From: Nymphaea colorata
Taxonomy: Eukaryota; Streptophyta; Magnoliopsida; Nymphaeales; Nymphaeaceae
Length of the DNA stretch: 64,000 bases
NCBI RefSeq assembly: GCF_008831285.2
Contig: NC_045142.1
Location: forward strand, 25,495,876-25,559,875
Direction of reading: 5' to 3'
The notes under the pieces were generated by a model that saw only the letters and a program-made list of their open reading frames with translations, did no database searches and was not told the origin of the DNA. Both the position numbers and the translations under genes were made by a program. The first letter of the stretch is position 1; the number at the start of each line of letters is the position of its first letter. This document shows positions 11,878 through 25,266 of the stretch, one piece after another.

Positions 11878-14208
11878 TTGTGAGTTCTATTTTCATAGTT
11901 GCTACTCTTTTGAGTTGCGCAAATTTGATGGGTGTTCTACTCTCCCATCTTGAAGCAGCCCTGAATCTTGAAGGTAGGAGAAAAGGAGAAGGGTTTCAAC
12001 TCCTCAAAAACAGGGGAAAAGGATAAGGGTTTCAGACAGCCTCTTCAGGTTATCTCCCTCCATATAGGCTTTGCAAACATATCCTCAACCAAACCAGATG
12101 AACAGGAAAGACAGACATAGTAATCTCAACGTTGTCAAAATATAGCTACGGTCGAGCCTGATTTGCCCAATGCCGCGCACTAAGGCAGCCACCACAGTGC
12201 TTGCCGACAATGGAGGCCCAAGATTTGGGCTCCTCTCGTAGAATCATTTTTAACCTCCAGCTTGCTTCTACCGGCCGATGGAACCAGTTCTGGGAAGGGA
12301 TCCATCTCAGCGAAAACCGTTCAATTGACCCACTATCTCCTCGATCTCCTTTGTGGGCCGCCGAAGAGCTGGCGGCCATGGTCACTGTGAGATTCGGCGA
12401 CAAGATGCTGAAACCCTATCGGAAGTCTCTTTCTCTCTCTTGGATCCCCGCGTCAAACTTCCCCTCCAAGATCGGTTTAATGGCTTTGAAAATACCACTA
12501 TGATTATGTGATTTTATAAATCTATCAAGAGAATTGTTTTGGTTTGAGAATAGTTTTATTATGTAAATTATTGCAATAAAAACAGTTTCTAAATCCTTCT
12601 TGCATTGACCTTTTATATGGGAGCATTTTTCCAAGATTGCGCAAAGTCATCTGACAAAATTTTCTACATCAGGTTTTCAAGAGACGAGATTTGCACCGGC
12701 GGCTTCTCCATTTAAGGTGTTCAGAATCCTTTCCAACATGGTCCCAAACCACATGTCCGGGAAATATTTTCCCACGCTGAGGTCAGATGAGGTGATTTTA
12801 ATCAAGGGTAAAGAAAGGCACTTCTATTACCTGCATAAGCAATCCTGAATGTAAATCCAAGGGCATTTGGCATTGGAAAAACATGCAAGTGCTGGATGAA
12901 TTTATCTCAAAATTGAGGCAGATTCATAAAACACTTATTCAATATATGATAAATCAACATGTTCATTGGGATAAATCCATGAAACACTTGCTCAGTGTTC
13001 CAATTCCTAATGCCAAACAGTCCCAAAGGAATTAGCGGAATGAGGCGTGCAGCCATGGCTATGAAAACACAGTCTGATTCTCATGTCACTCGTTTGGGAA
13101 GATAAGCTGAAGGTGTACCATCTAGAGAGAGGGATGATATGGGTAAGGATGAGTTAGTTTTGCTGCTGCTCCCACGAAGCTTCAGGTCTGTTGGATGAAC
13201 TTGTTCAAGAAAATGGGCCAGAAATTGAGAGTTTTGCTCAACAAGGAGAAGAACACAATGTTTAGGCTCCATGAAGTCTGAAAACCACAGCAGCAACGCA
13301 ACCCCATATCCTCAGGTCTCCAGTCATTAGGATGCACTAAACTGACTGAATATTCCAAGGAAATTGCATGCAGACTGAGCTAATGCCGAAAATTTGAAAG
13401 ATTAAAGTTTCCTATCATGATCTAGCATGTCAAACCTCATATTTTTGGCAAAGCTAATGGAAATAAATAAAACCCATGAATATATCCTCTGAAAAGAATT
13501 GTAACTCAGAGTATCTACATTTAAGCAAGAATAGATAATCTAAGATATATCATAAATAATATAGTGTTCTTAACAATTGGCTTTCAATTACACAAGCCCT
13601 GAATCCATATATATCCTTATATCAAATAATAACTATTCAATGACGCTTCTCCTTGTGGGGTAAGCGTGAAGGTTCGGTTCTCTCTGTTCATCACTCCCTC
13701 AGCAAAAAAGGGGGGAAAGAAAACCTTCCAAGCTTTTATAATATTAAGAAACAGCTAAAATATAACAAAACTGAAAGCCAGTTGAGAAAAAATCAGCAAG
13801 TCCAGACAGCGCTGACGTACAAACGTGGTGGTGACCATATACATGATGTACCTGACCCCCATCGTTCGAGAATGGCAAAAGCACTGCTGCACTTGAGAGA
13901 GTGCTTCTCCTTTCAAGGGCTTTCTTCTTGGATTTATTGGGATAATGCAGAAGGCGGTTGGGTTGATATACCTTTTTGACAAGGGCTTGTTTATTAAAGA
14001 AAGATTGGCTGTGAGTATAATATAAACAGGATGACCAGAGATAACCTAGGGCGGACCTAGATTAGATAAAGGATGTCAAGGAATGGAGTGGCTTCTGCTG
14101 ATATAGATATTTATGTATATATGAAGTCTTTGAGGGGAAAGACATACCACGCTTGTTGAGATTTCGTTGACAAAAATAACACAGGCGGTGCTCTGTTTTC
14201 CCTAGGCT

Positions 14209-17200
14209 TCAAGTATGAAATTTGACAACATGATCAGTACTACTGCTTGGAGGAGCAGTACTCTGACTGGGAGCGGCAGTCGCTTGTCCACCCTTTGAGA
14301 AAATTGATCCTATTGAACCACTTGATGTGGCTTCAGAGGACGAGACTCTGTATCCCTCCCTGACTGCGGAAGAATCTTTGCTCAGCTCAGCAATGGATTC
14401 AAGCCGAAGATCAGAGGATGAGGAGGATGGAGCCAGAGTTGCCAGAGATGAACCAACTGGATATGGTGCAACAGGCATATCTGCAAGAGATGACGCAGAG
14501 GGACTGTAAATCATGCTTCCCATTGGATGATCAAATCTGCACGTCGGTCCAAATTTACATACTCCATGTTGTGCATAGAATGTACAAGTTGGGGCCCCCT
14601 TCACAGTAAATAAAACAGTTACAAGAGGAAGAGTTGCTGCACGGATTGTCAGCACCAAAGAGTACATTCTACACATAAATGGCTCAAAATTTAGATAACA
14701 TAAAAAATTTTAATGGTTTATTAGTCTTCATAGCCATCAGAATATTCACTTGATAATGATGATTGTGCAGCAATACAAGATAAACTCACATTTGGTGTTA
14801 TTGAATTATAAAGACATTCTGAAAGTGTTACCACTTCAGATATTTCTTTTCAATAGAAAAATCAGTTCTTTTAAATATCATAAATTTGTGATGAAGGCCA
14901 TGAATAGAAATCGATTTTAGAATTCCTATACACAGACAACTTATCAGTGCTGAGGAATATGCAACTTAAGAAGAAAAATGAGGGCAACATATCAAAGATA
15001 TTCATAAATGGCAGCTTGACTAAATGAATGTCCATGCAAAAGACTTAACCACACGTCTCAGAATCTGGTCCAGAAGGCCCACTTGATGTTTCCATGAAAA
15101 TTAATTTTATTATTGTTGATTCAACAGGCTTATTTGTTGTGGATAGAGCTGTATGTCAACGGGTATTGTGAGTTCAGGTTTCATGCACGTTACAAGGTAA
15201 AAAACCATAGGCCATTAGGCAAGTTAAAGATTGTAACTTCCTCATGGTAAAAATCTTTTCAGCAGTCCCAGAGTGGATTCACAACTATAGTTTATCATCT
15301 GACACTTGGGATGAAGTTTTGGAAGAACATAAATAGCAACTTGAAGCCAGCAGCGAAACTCAAGTTTGGAAAATTCTTAATCAACCAAATGATATCAAGG
15401 TTATCATCATTCATCTCGTTAATAAAATGATAGGGCCAAGTATTAAAAAAACCACATAGATTTCTCATCGATCAAAGAATATAAGATCATCCCAGAATGT
15501 AGCAAAAATTGATCTTGGCATTTATTACTACTACTGTCATTTTGCCACTACTACTAATATTACCATTATTATTTTATACTACGACCACCACATCCTCCCA
15601 CACTAGTAGGTTGTGTTTGCTCACCGTGGATCTCAGATCACTGAGGATCTCAGATCCATGGATTTAAGGTCGGTCCTCCCCCTATCCGACCTTAAATCCA
15701 TAATTTTTTGTATATAGCATGCACTTGAGATATAACTATTGAGATCCCCTGTTTGTTCTCCGACCTTAAATCCATAGTATTTTGTATATAGCATGCATTT
15801 GAGATATAGCTATTGAGATCCCCTTTTTGTTTAAACTGGGGATTTTACATGCCACAACTTTCAAGGCAGCCTTGGATTTGAGATTGAGGCTATCAAACAT
15901 GGCCTTACTGCCACAAACATCAGCATGTAAGACTAGTATTACAACTACCATCACAATCCAATAGAACATGAGGAGAACATACCGGTCGCAGGGGCAGACC
16001 CAAGGGGCTGAGGACACAGCTTGTTTTTGGGACAACACGTTCTGGTGGATGATGATATTTACAGGAGGCGCCAAACTTACAATCCCCTGTCTTCATGTAG
16101 AACTGACATTCAGGCTGACCAGGTCTCTCAGGGAAAATGTTTTCCTTCTGGCTGCTGCTTGAAGGTCCAGCAAAAGAAGACAATGAAGAATAGGGTCCCT
16201 GATATGCAGGTGCAGAAGGAGATAGCTGATGTGCCACACCATAGGGAGAGCCTGTTGCAGCAGGATGTTGTGTACCCGGGGATGCTAGAGGAGCTACTGT
16301 AGGCTGCTTAACATAATAGAATACTGAGAGATAATTACGATTTCCAGATAAAGCACTCAAAAACAGAAGATAGCTGAAGATTTGAACTCACTGGATAGCT
16401 ACCCCAACTTGGAATTGGAACCATTCCAGGATGTAAAAGCACAGGACTGTATGGACCTTGAACATATGAACCAGGTAAAATTGGGGGCCGAGCAACATGC
16501 CAACTAGCCACTCCTCCTCCATACGGATGAGGAGAAGGAGATGAAGGAGACTGTACTGCTTGATAGAATGCAGAAACAGGAGACGACAATGATGAAGCAG
16601 CAGGTTGCGGATGATGAAATTTACAGGTGACACCGAATTTGCAAAGCCCTGTCTTCATATAATAATTACACTCCTTTTCACCCTGCACAAAATGTTATTC
16701 CAAGTGAGCTTTGTAAATTATCCATGTAGCTACTGAGGCTACAAAAATTTCACCAGCTCCTTTCCTAACTTTTGTTAATCCAATGGCAATGGTTACTTTG
16801 ACATAAGAACCCATATAGAGGAATAAAAGCAAAAACAACAAAAGTAGGTAAGAAGTCCCTCATGGTAGTTCATAAGCCATAAGTAATGATAAGAATTCCA
16901 ACCGGTCGAAGTGGGTAGCCAAGAGAATTCAGTTGCCCCGTGGTCAGTGGCCCATGTCTAGGATGGTGGTACTTGCAGGTTGCACCAAATTTACAAGTCC
17001 CAGTCTTCATAAAGTACTGTGCCATCATAATAAGATCGAGTCAGTTTAACTACATGGTTCCAAGAGCAAGACTAAATGAACCACAAAATCCAAAAGAAGA
17101 TTTCAAGAACCATTATATCCTCCAAAAATGACAAATAAGTCTTATCAAATATCATAAGATTCATAACAAACTTATTGAAAACATTAAAATTTTCACATAA

Positions 17201-19192
17201 ATGACAGGCACATCTATGCAAAATATTCAAAGACAAATTGATCATACAGCAGCCATTTTCCCAGCTATATAAGACCTAATACAAGACCAACAATAAACCA
17301 AAAATGGAAGCTTTATATATTCATATATCTGGGAGTAAAGCAGATACAGATCAAGCGGCTTAATCATGACCTAGCTGCAAAAAGTATGAAGAGGCATATA
17401 ATAAAATCAATGACGAGGTTAAACATTATAAGTATTGAGATCCTGAAGTAGAGTAAGAAAGAGTTGAGAAGACTACTAATCACCAAACTTATGTTCTGCT
17501 CATGATTACATCACTAAGCCCTACAACTTTTGCTTCTGCAACCAAAAACAGTCCCAAGAAACCAAAGGTAGGTGTGCAAAGCCAGTAAATTAATGTCTGT
17601 ATGTAGACTACGAAGAGCTTCAGTTAATGATGTTTATAAAGAAGAATCCAACTACTAAGCAAACTAATGTCAGTTCCATTCATCAACTACAGCACATTGA
17701 GTGAATGATCCAAGAGAAAGACAATAAGACATGCTCACCACTGTGTAAGCTTTCATGACTCAATATCAGTTTGCAAACAATGAAGTGATAGACATTGGTA
17801 GCTTTGTACAGCTATCAGGAAAGGGGAAGCACAAAAGAGAGGGCATTTGTCGTTCCATTTCCTACAAATAAAATCCTCACACTACTGGAGGCACACCAGA
17901 AAGGAGTGCAAAAAAACAAAAAAACAAACTCTACGGAGAAAGAAGTAGCAAGAAAAGCTCCAGTAACTTTTCCTTTTTTCCCCAGCTTTCTATAGTCATG
18001 CATAACTCAGTGAAATCAGGTACCTACATGTACAAGTTTCAGAGCCCATGCCAACAAGGAGTGTAAGATGTTTTCAATGTTTACAACAAATGTGACAACA
18101 CTATGTCATGACATGAGTTTTAGACTAATGTAATGGAGTTTGGCAAGAACTGGAGCCTATTTTTCATCAAAGAGAAGAAGCATTAAGAAGAAGCATTACC
18201 ACATTCATAAATCACATACCACAACGGAGATTAAAACACAAATTAAGCAAAATGGAAAAGATGTACCTGGCAGACAGGCTCACCCACTCTTTCTGGGTAC
18301 TCCCCTGATCTTAAAACTGCAACCTGCTGTAACAAATAATGCAATTCACGAAATCAATATTAAGCTCCTGTCTTGAGATTGTCAACTGACAGATCTAACG
18401 TCAACGATTAAAGTCTACCTGCAAAAAGTCCCCCTCCCTAAGGCATACCCATTAAACGCATACAGAGAAGAGGATAGATGCAACCACAAATATAAGCATT
18501 CCAAGTGGGAACAAGTGATCAAACCGAATTGTTCTGCCCATGAATATATTTCACCACAAAAGCAAAAGCCAACACACACTCTTCCCCCATCTGAGACGAC
18601 ACAACGATCACCCAATTTGGTAATTGAATACAGATAAGTAGATAAAAATTTACTGATACAAAATCCCTTTGGAATTAAAAAATCAATCCAATATCTTGCA
18701 AACGTGGAATGCACAGATCGAAGGAAACAAAGGCAAGATGGCACAATTCTAATACAAAACCGACAACCCAAATGGGGAATCCCGGAGAAGGAAGCAAGCA
18801 TACCAGATTCCGGTCACGAGGGTGATTGAACCGGCAGCTTCCGCCGTAGCCGCAGAACCCAGTCCGCATATAGAATGGACAGTCCTGCTCCCCCGGCCGC
18901 TCCGGATACGACTCCCGGCTGCTTTCTCCACCAATAGCCAGCTGCCACATGGGTTCTGCAATGCAGACAACACGAATTCATCAACCATCCAATCTGGCGC
19001 ACGCCATTCCCCGATTTCCCCCAAATCCCCACCAAGAAAAGAACCAATTTTCTTGCCGACGCGGACGGAATTCGCCAATGTAGGCCTAGAAAACCGACCT
19101 TCTAGTCCGGTCTCCACAGGTTGGGGGTTCCACTGTAGGGCGGGATCGGTAGGAGACCCCTCCATTGTGGGGCTCCTACCATAGAACTCCAT
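14209..19192 (-). CDS. ZFN-like protein with five CCCH zinc fingers
   Basis: Seven coding exons on the minus strand, 5' to 3': 19192-19099 (ATG at 19192), 18955-18804, 18326-18267, 17016-16903, 16682-16392, 16303-15983 and 14598-14209 (TGA). They total 1,422 bases, or 473 residues, the usual size for the plant ZFN subfamily. All five fingers have the C-X8-C-X5-C-X3-H spacing: C57/C66/C72/H76, C101/C110/C116/H120, C145/C154/C160/H164, C303/C312/C318/H322 and C349/C358/C364/H368. Fingers 1, 2 and 4 are preceded by the subfamily tag YPER/FPER. A Ser/Pro/Tyr-rich linker (about 166-290) separates fingers 3 and 4. The Ser/Thr-rich tail (about 373-473) looks disordered. Proteins of this family bind RNA or DNA; the specific target here is unknown. 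Two acceptors (18326/18323 and 16306/16303) are NAGNAG tandems, so one-residue isoforms are possible. Confidence 0.92.
15658..15835. repeat. Hairpin plus 74-bp tandem repeat in the last CCCH intron
   Basis: A perfect 16-base inverted repeat, ATGGATTTAAGGTCGG (15658-15673) and its complement (15686-15701), encloses a 12-base loop. The segment starting CCGACCTTAAATCCAT at 15686 is repeated at 15760 and runs through TTGTATATAGCATGCA and GAGATATA.CTATTGAGATCCCC. The structure sits inside the 1.4-kb intron 14599-15982. A small inverted-repeat transposon is the likely source. Confidence 0.75.
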
Positions 19193-19329
19193 TGACTAGC
19201 AGGCCTCTGCCGAGTACTCCCCACCACGCTCCTACGTGTGAAACGAACGATAGCCAAACAAGAAGAAGAAACAGTAGGATTAAGAACTTGAGGAACTTCG
19301 CCTTCTAGAACGCTCTGGAAGTTCAAGGG

Positions 19330-19600
19330 CAGCCTGATCTTCCCCTAGGAAGAAACAGGGAGATAGACAGAGAGAGAGAGAACCAGTGGTGAAACCAAGG
19401 CCTCCCCCCTCACTCTCGCTGCACTGCTACCCTCTCTCTCTCTCTCTCTCTCTCTTCACACTTTCTCTCTCCTCTTTCTTTTTCAAAGCTTCGATCTTTT
19501 CGATCCCTCACCCTCACTTTGGTTTTCTCTCACTAGCCTCCCCTCTCTCTCTCTCTTACCCGCCAAAAGGAAATGCTCTCTCTCTCTCTCTCTCTCTTAC
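19330..19600 (-). promoter_or_regulatory. Probable leader/promoter region of the CCCH gene with CT/GA tracts
   Basis: Pure CT runs on the plus strand (19431-19455, 19544-19556, 19575-19598) read as GA runs in the direction of the CCCH gene, 240-410 bases before its ATG. A GA run of opposite sense lies at 19372-19380. Such tracts are common in plant 5' UTRs and core promoters. No TATA box was assigned and no transcription start can be read from the sequence. Confidence 0.4.
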
Positions 19601-20069
19601 CCGCCATAAAAATTATAATGTTCTATCAATTAGGTGGTAGCCGTAATAATAAATAATTTTAATTCCATGGCTTTTATTTATTTATTTTCTTATCTCTTCC
19701 TTTGGATTTCAAATAGTACATTAAATTTTTGGAGCCCCATATTCTTTGATTTTTCTCGGTCGCCCCTACTTTTTCCTTGATTTGCATCCACCCACGGTTA
19801 CTTTTATTTTTTTTTCCATTGTCATGCACCCACAATTATTTATTTGTTCATGGTAATGGTCCTGTGGGGAGGGCTGGGGCCCACACAAGGATGTCCTTTT
19901 CTCTGGGCAATGCTTTTTGTGTCTTCACTCTTTATGGGATTGGTAGGTGGGGCTTCGCTTTGTAATCTTTGTGGGTCCCACGCCTTGATCAAGGGCATAT
20001 GTGGCTCCAAGCGTCTTCTCGAGTTTGGATTTTGGATTTGGATTTTTGACAGGATTCCTTACATTTCTC

Positions 20070-20400
20070 ATAATTGGATTTGGACTTAGATTTGAATATG
20101 GATCTTATTTATAAAAATTGAATTCAGAGTGAACATTAGATGCAACGGGTCAGATCTTTATCAAATCCTAATCAGGAATTGAATCCGAATGCGTTATCGG
20201 TTATTATGGAACTATGTATCCGATTTTATGTGATTGAATTGGATTTAGATTTGAATTTGAGTCTGGATCTTACTTTTCCAAGACTAAACTCAGACTCGAC
20301 CGACCCTAAGATGATAGGTTATATGTAATCGGTCAGATCTATATCAAATCCTAAATCTACATAAAGTATTTGGAAATGACTTGTGATGGGATTTGGAACT
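20070..20400 (+). repeat. Two-copy tandem repeat rich in GGATTTGGAT words
   Basis: GGATCTTA at 20100 and 20265, and GTCAGATCT.TATCAAATCC at 20149 and 20332, mark two diverged copies 165-183 bases apart. Both carry runs of GGATTTAGATTTGAAT-type words. The composition resembles the array at 29.2-29.85 kb and the looser stretches at 26.6-27.0 kb and 39.15-39.42 kb. Confidence 0.6.
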
Positions 20401-21093
20401 TTTACCAAATCCGACTGAAAGAATCTGAGATCAGATCATTTTGTGTATCATTTGTTATGCCACAAGGACGCCCAAATCAAATGACTCCTGACTCGAGGTA
20501 GATCTTCTTATTTGAAAATTTTATTTTAGTATGGATTTTATCCAACAAAAAAATTTAATGAAAATTTTTTTAATATTTTTTAAATACATTTAGGAGAAAT
20601 TTATTTGTTAGTTAAATTTCACTAAATTGCTATCACAAATGCCACAAAATCCAAATGGTGTGCCCAAGTGACATAGATTTCATGACATATCAAAGGGAAT
20701 ATGAAAATACTTTTCAAGTAATATGGTACACATGTAAAAATTTTAAATTAATCTTTCTTCAAAGAATGTAATACCACTATAGTAATGTACCACATGAGTG
20801 TGATAGTTAAAGTACAATGGCTTGTGGATTGAATGAGATAGTTGAGAAGTCTTGTGCATGAATGTCAAACTAGTCCTCATCATTTTTGAAGTATTGGTGA
20901 TTTCTAGCCAAATCACATTTCTCTATACCAAGCTTAACCCATAATTTATTTTGTTAATAATCCCAACTTAATTAGTTCCAAAAACCAATTTGCCGGATAG
21001 GCTCACCCTATCCGGTGAAACCACTCGTGCTTATATCTGCTATAATTTAGGACGAGAACATGACAAACCTCGAGCAGCAGTAATATAATTAGG

Positions 21094-21565
21094 GGTGAGC
21101 ACGAGCCCGACTTTAGTCAGTTCGAGCTCGGCTCAACTAATGAAACCTAGAGCTTGACTTGGCTTGAACTTGAGAATAGCTCGACGGAAGCAGCTCGACT
21201 CGACAGTTACATGTTCAGCTTGAGCTCGACTTGATTAAGGCTCAACAAACTCGTTTGAATAGAATCGATATTTTCATCGTTACGTGCTGCGTTCGAGCTC
21301 GACTCGATTGAAAATCGACAAACTCTTTTGGATAGAATTGATATTCATCGTTATGTGTTCAGTTCGAACTCGACTCGATTAAGGCTCGACAAACTCATAA
21401 ATTCGTTTGAATATGTCAACTTGAATAAGGCTCGAGTTCGACTTGACAGTTACATGTTGAGCTCGAATTCAACTCGGTTATTTGAACAAGTCGATGCAAA
21501 TGACTCGGCTCGAACTCATTCACGAGCCGAACTTTAATGAGTCGAGCTCGAGCTTGTTGTTCACC
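21094..21565 (+). mobile_element. GAGCTCGA-rich repeat element, copy 1
   Basis: A stretch dominated by GAGCTCGA/CGACTCG words begins GGTGAGCACGAG and ends CTTGTTGTTCACC, so the ends form a short inverted repeat (GGTGA.CA). Inside are diverged units about 71-73 bases long, marked by GAATAGAATCGATATT (21257) and GGATAGAATTGATATT (21330), each preceded by AAACTCGTTTG-like sequence. The same sequence in the same order makes up the element at 32366-32932. No coding potential is apparent. Confidence 0.7.
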
Positions 21566-22988
21566 TCTAAATGTAATGTTATTTTTTTATGGATCTTTTC
21601 CAAAAAATGGAGCATATTCATAGAACATTCGTTACATTATTTTATAAATTTATCTCGTTTTTTGAGGAATATTCACGAGACAATAACAAAGTGTTACTTC
21701 ATACGGTACAAAGTTGTAGTTTGAGAATTTTGGAGGCAAAATATTGTTGAAGAATGTTTTGATGCTGAGCCAAATTGGGTTCCCGGAAAACTCAATTTTG
21801 ACAAAACAATGTTTTTGAAAGGACATGAATAGCCTGTCTCCCAAGCTGTTCATAAAATGTCCTCTTTGTTTAATTGTCTCTCAACTTAGAAGCATAAAGG
21901 TAACGTTGAAATTAATTTTATTTAAGTAAACATAAAGAAAAGACCAACGCTTTGGCAGTGAATTTATGTTCTTGTTGAGGGCAATTGACATTGATAATAT
22001 TGTGAAGGTTGTTACTATAATATTTATTTTAAAAATAAAGTTTTCATAAATTTCCTTTTTTTTTCTCTTTTTTTCCTTACCCCCGTGATGCATAACATAA
22101 ATAATTTAAACCGTAATAATTTTAAACAATTTTAAATTTAGTACACACGAAAGTGATTTGAATGGTATCCGTCAAGAACAGCTATGTGTTGACTCGTTTC
22201 GTCTAGCAGCTTCCAAGCGGTTTAAATTTAGTTTGTCATAATAAAAGAAATATAATATATAATATATGAAAAATCTAATATATGACTATAATTAACTATA
22301 ATAAAGTTGCATACTTTCAAAAAAATATATATTTAAATAAGTTATTAGGCCCGACCAGTCGGCCTGACACGAAAACTTATCGAGCTTACCCAACACCAAA
22401 ATTCAAGGCTCGGAACCCGGCCTGATGCCCACCCAGCCCGATGCCCACCTTACCTTTTAGCCAAACACGTTTAAGAAAGTAAATGATCGGTTTACTTTGG
22501 ATCAAGCAATTGATCATATCATAATCAGTTAATTTAGTGCTATGTGCCAAATCAGATATTAGTAGTTAAATTGACTACAAAAGCTCAGCAACATGGAAAT
22601 GACAGGTTTTATTTTATTCGTATCCAAATTAAATTTTAACTCTGTAATGCAAACATAATTAATTCATGTCTGATTAGTTCGGACTTGGATGATGCCCAGA
22701 TCTGAACCGAGTGAGACATAACTTGTCAACGATCTTTATTACTAAAGAAAGCTTTATTATATTCATTTTCCCCGACCTATATACTTGAATATTCTTTTGC
22801 GACCCAAAAAATAAAGATCGCCAATGGATATAAATATTAAATTGAGAATAGTTTACAACCTATAGGTCAAAACACTGACAAAAATATTAAATGAAACCAA
22901 GAAAGTGTTGACTCATTCTTCCAATAGTTGTCGTGTAGTGATGAGATTCGGACAAATAAGTTAAAAAAATACTATTTATACAGGTTGT

Positions 22989-23019
<31 letters not shown>

Positions 23020-23629
23020 ACTAGTAGCTACCAAAACCTGATATATCAAAGTTTGATCAGAATCATATAAACCTTTGATTCAAAACGGTTGATATCATGA
23101 TATGGTGAGAGTAAATTGCAAATATAAAAGTGAAGTTAAACTTTCAATGGTCCAAGTACCCCTTAAAGGAGAAGGAAGTTTAATTTAAGGAAATTTATTT
23201 GTTCTTTTCTTCCTTTACACATTTCTCTTTCATTTTGAAAAGCATTTCAAACTCATGAAAAACAACTTTGTTTTTACATTTACAACTTAATATTCACCAT
23301 CTAATTTTCTTGGAATCGATGTCCAGGATGATCCCTGTTAATATACGCACACTCACACACCATACATTAAGATAATTATATTTTGACTTAAATATGTTTT
23401 TTAATAGTTGAAAAGCAAATGACTCCTACAACATCAAAATTTTGACTGTACAAAGATCATTTTATTTTTTGCAAAAGTAATTTGAACTAAAGCATGATTT
23501 ATATTAAATTATTATTTGTGAATACATACATTAGGTGGTGCACATTTTTGTTTAAAATATTTTTTAAAACAAATTTAAGAGGTCAGGATTTTATCCACTG
23601 CCCAAATGGTTTGGTATTTTTACCAACTA

Positions 23630-23660
<31 letters not shown>

Positions 23661-25039
23661 CCTTTATATATATATATATATACACTTATGAATGACTAAT
23701 TTAGATGTATGGTTTGTAATCGATTTAGATAGTCTTTTTTATTTTCATGACGCATAGTCGCATTTAAAGGATCTGAATTTGTTCCTGACCTAGTAGGGGG
23801 AGAGAGAGGGAGAGCTTAACTTGACGTAATATACCATTATAGGCCTTTGGCAAGACCATGGTTTCCATTTATCGCTCTATGAGATCACATTCATGATGTT
23901 AGATTGCACATGAAATGCATTGAGCATATATTTTAAATAATTTGATTTTGCTCCCTAACACAAGTGGTTCTAATATATATATATATATATATATGCATCT
24001 ACATGTATACATTTATATATTGGCCGCAATTATTTAATTGGCCTTATCTCTGCTCACCGCCTAGGGGACAAAGCACCATCACTAATTGTAATGACCAATG
24101 CAACAATGAGAATGACGTCATCGAATGTCATACGTGTCGGTTGATAGTAAAAGATCGCAGTAGCGGTGCAACAAGATCACACATATTTAAGAACAGGGTT
24201 TTGCGAATTTTTGCTGTACATAATTTGCTATATTATGCAACTAGTTGATCTCAACAAGTGACATTTACGGGCTGTTTACAAAAAATAACACTTTGTTAGT
24301 GCAGTTCATAGCCATGTTCAAAAATTGGGGCAGATTTATGAAATATTTGTAAAAAAAAAATATTGATTAAAACTACCTCAATTATTAAGAAGGTGCATGG
24401 AATTAGTGATCGTGTATCTGAATTATGCTAAAAACACGTAGTAAATGAAGAAATACTGCTAAATACATTACAAGTTGTGTCGGACATGATTCAAATACAT
24501 CCATACAAGATCCAACCAATTGCAAACTAAAATGGCATTATTTTTAATTAATACGTTTTTTCATGCATCTCTTTTATATGAAAATTATTTCTTCTATCAC
24601 CAAAAAAAAAAAAAAACTATATCATGTATTATTATGTGGGCATATCATATGCACCTAAATGCGTAACTTTATGGTCTGTAATATGTATCTTACTGTAAAA
24701 GATGTTATTATCATATGACTTAGAACCTTCAACTGAAGTTAAGAGAGATGCGCATGTTAGTGAAAAACTAGAGTAATTAAATGAAGCTGCATTAACCATG
24801 CATTTCCTGTTGACTAGAGTAATTAATCGAATCATTTATAGCATTCAGTCATTTATTAACGATGACCCAACTATGCACTGGTGTACTGCTCTGCTTTAAC
24901 TACACACAACTTGAATGGTTCTTGCTTTAATTGTTGTATATAGCCTACATAACGCGCGCGCACACACACACACATATCTTATACTATTTTTTCTTGAATA
25001 GACAGGAAGAACATTTCAGCATATACATTACTTTTCTAC

Positions 25040-25135
25040 TATTGGCACAGTAAGTGAGCTCCCGTACGGCTCAAACCAGTGACTAGCCACCTACTTGCCA
25101 ATGACCCTAATCGGTTGCGCAACATCTCCACATAA
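25040..25135 (-). mobile_element. tRNA-derived SINE-like relic
   Basis: Read on the minus strand it has an A-box-like TTGCGCAACCGATTAGG followed about 30 bases later by a B-box-like GGTTTGAGCC, the internal RNA polymerase III promoter pattern. It does not fold as an intact tRNA and no 3' tail was delimited. Confidence 0.4.
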
Positions 25136-25187
25136 GGATAAATTTGTAATTGAATAGAGTGAAATCTTAGCACCACACTAGAAGTAC

Positions 25188-25216
25188 TATATATATATAT
25201 ATATGTATATATTTTA

Positions 25217-25262
<46 letters not shown>
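25188..25262. repeat. Long TA microsatellite
   Basis: About 75 bases of nearly pure TA dinucleotides, interrupted near 25205-25220 (GTATATATTTTATATT). It is the longest simple repeat seen in the window and likely to vary in length between individuals. Confidence 0.95.

Positions 25263-25266
<4 letters not shown>

Larger units (their letters stand above)
9246..14208. other. Spacer between two convergent genes
   Basis: This includes the 3' UTR of the SNF4-like gene (start about 9246) and, at the other end, the 3' UTR of the minus-strand CCCH gene. Between them I find only a LINE relic and one exon-like stretch (both listed separately). Other open frames here are short, lack family resemblance and overlap on both strands. 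Confidence 0.6.

Noticed and set aside
14327-14609. Plus-strand open frames across the last CCCH exon
   Set aside because: They are antisense shadows of the finger-5 exon and its Ser-rich tail; the minus-strand reading shows the conserved C-X8-C-X5-C-X3-H motif.
21328-21537. A coding repeat protein in the GAGCTCGA element (frame beginning MDRIDIHRYVF)
   Set aside because: The 71-73-base period is not a multiple of three and the second copy at 32.4 kb does not keep the frame.
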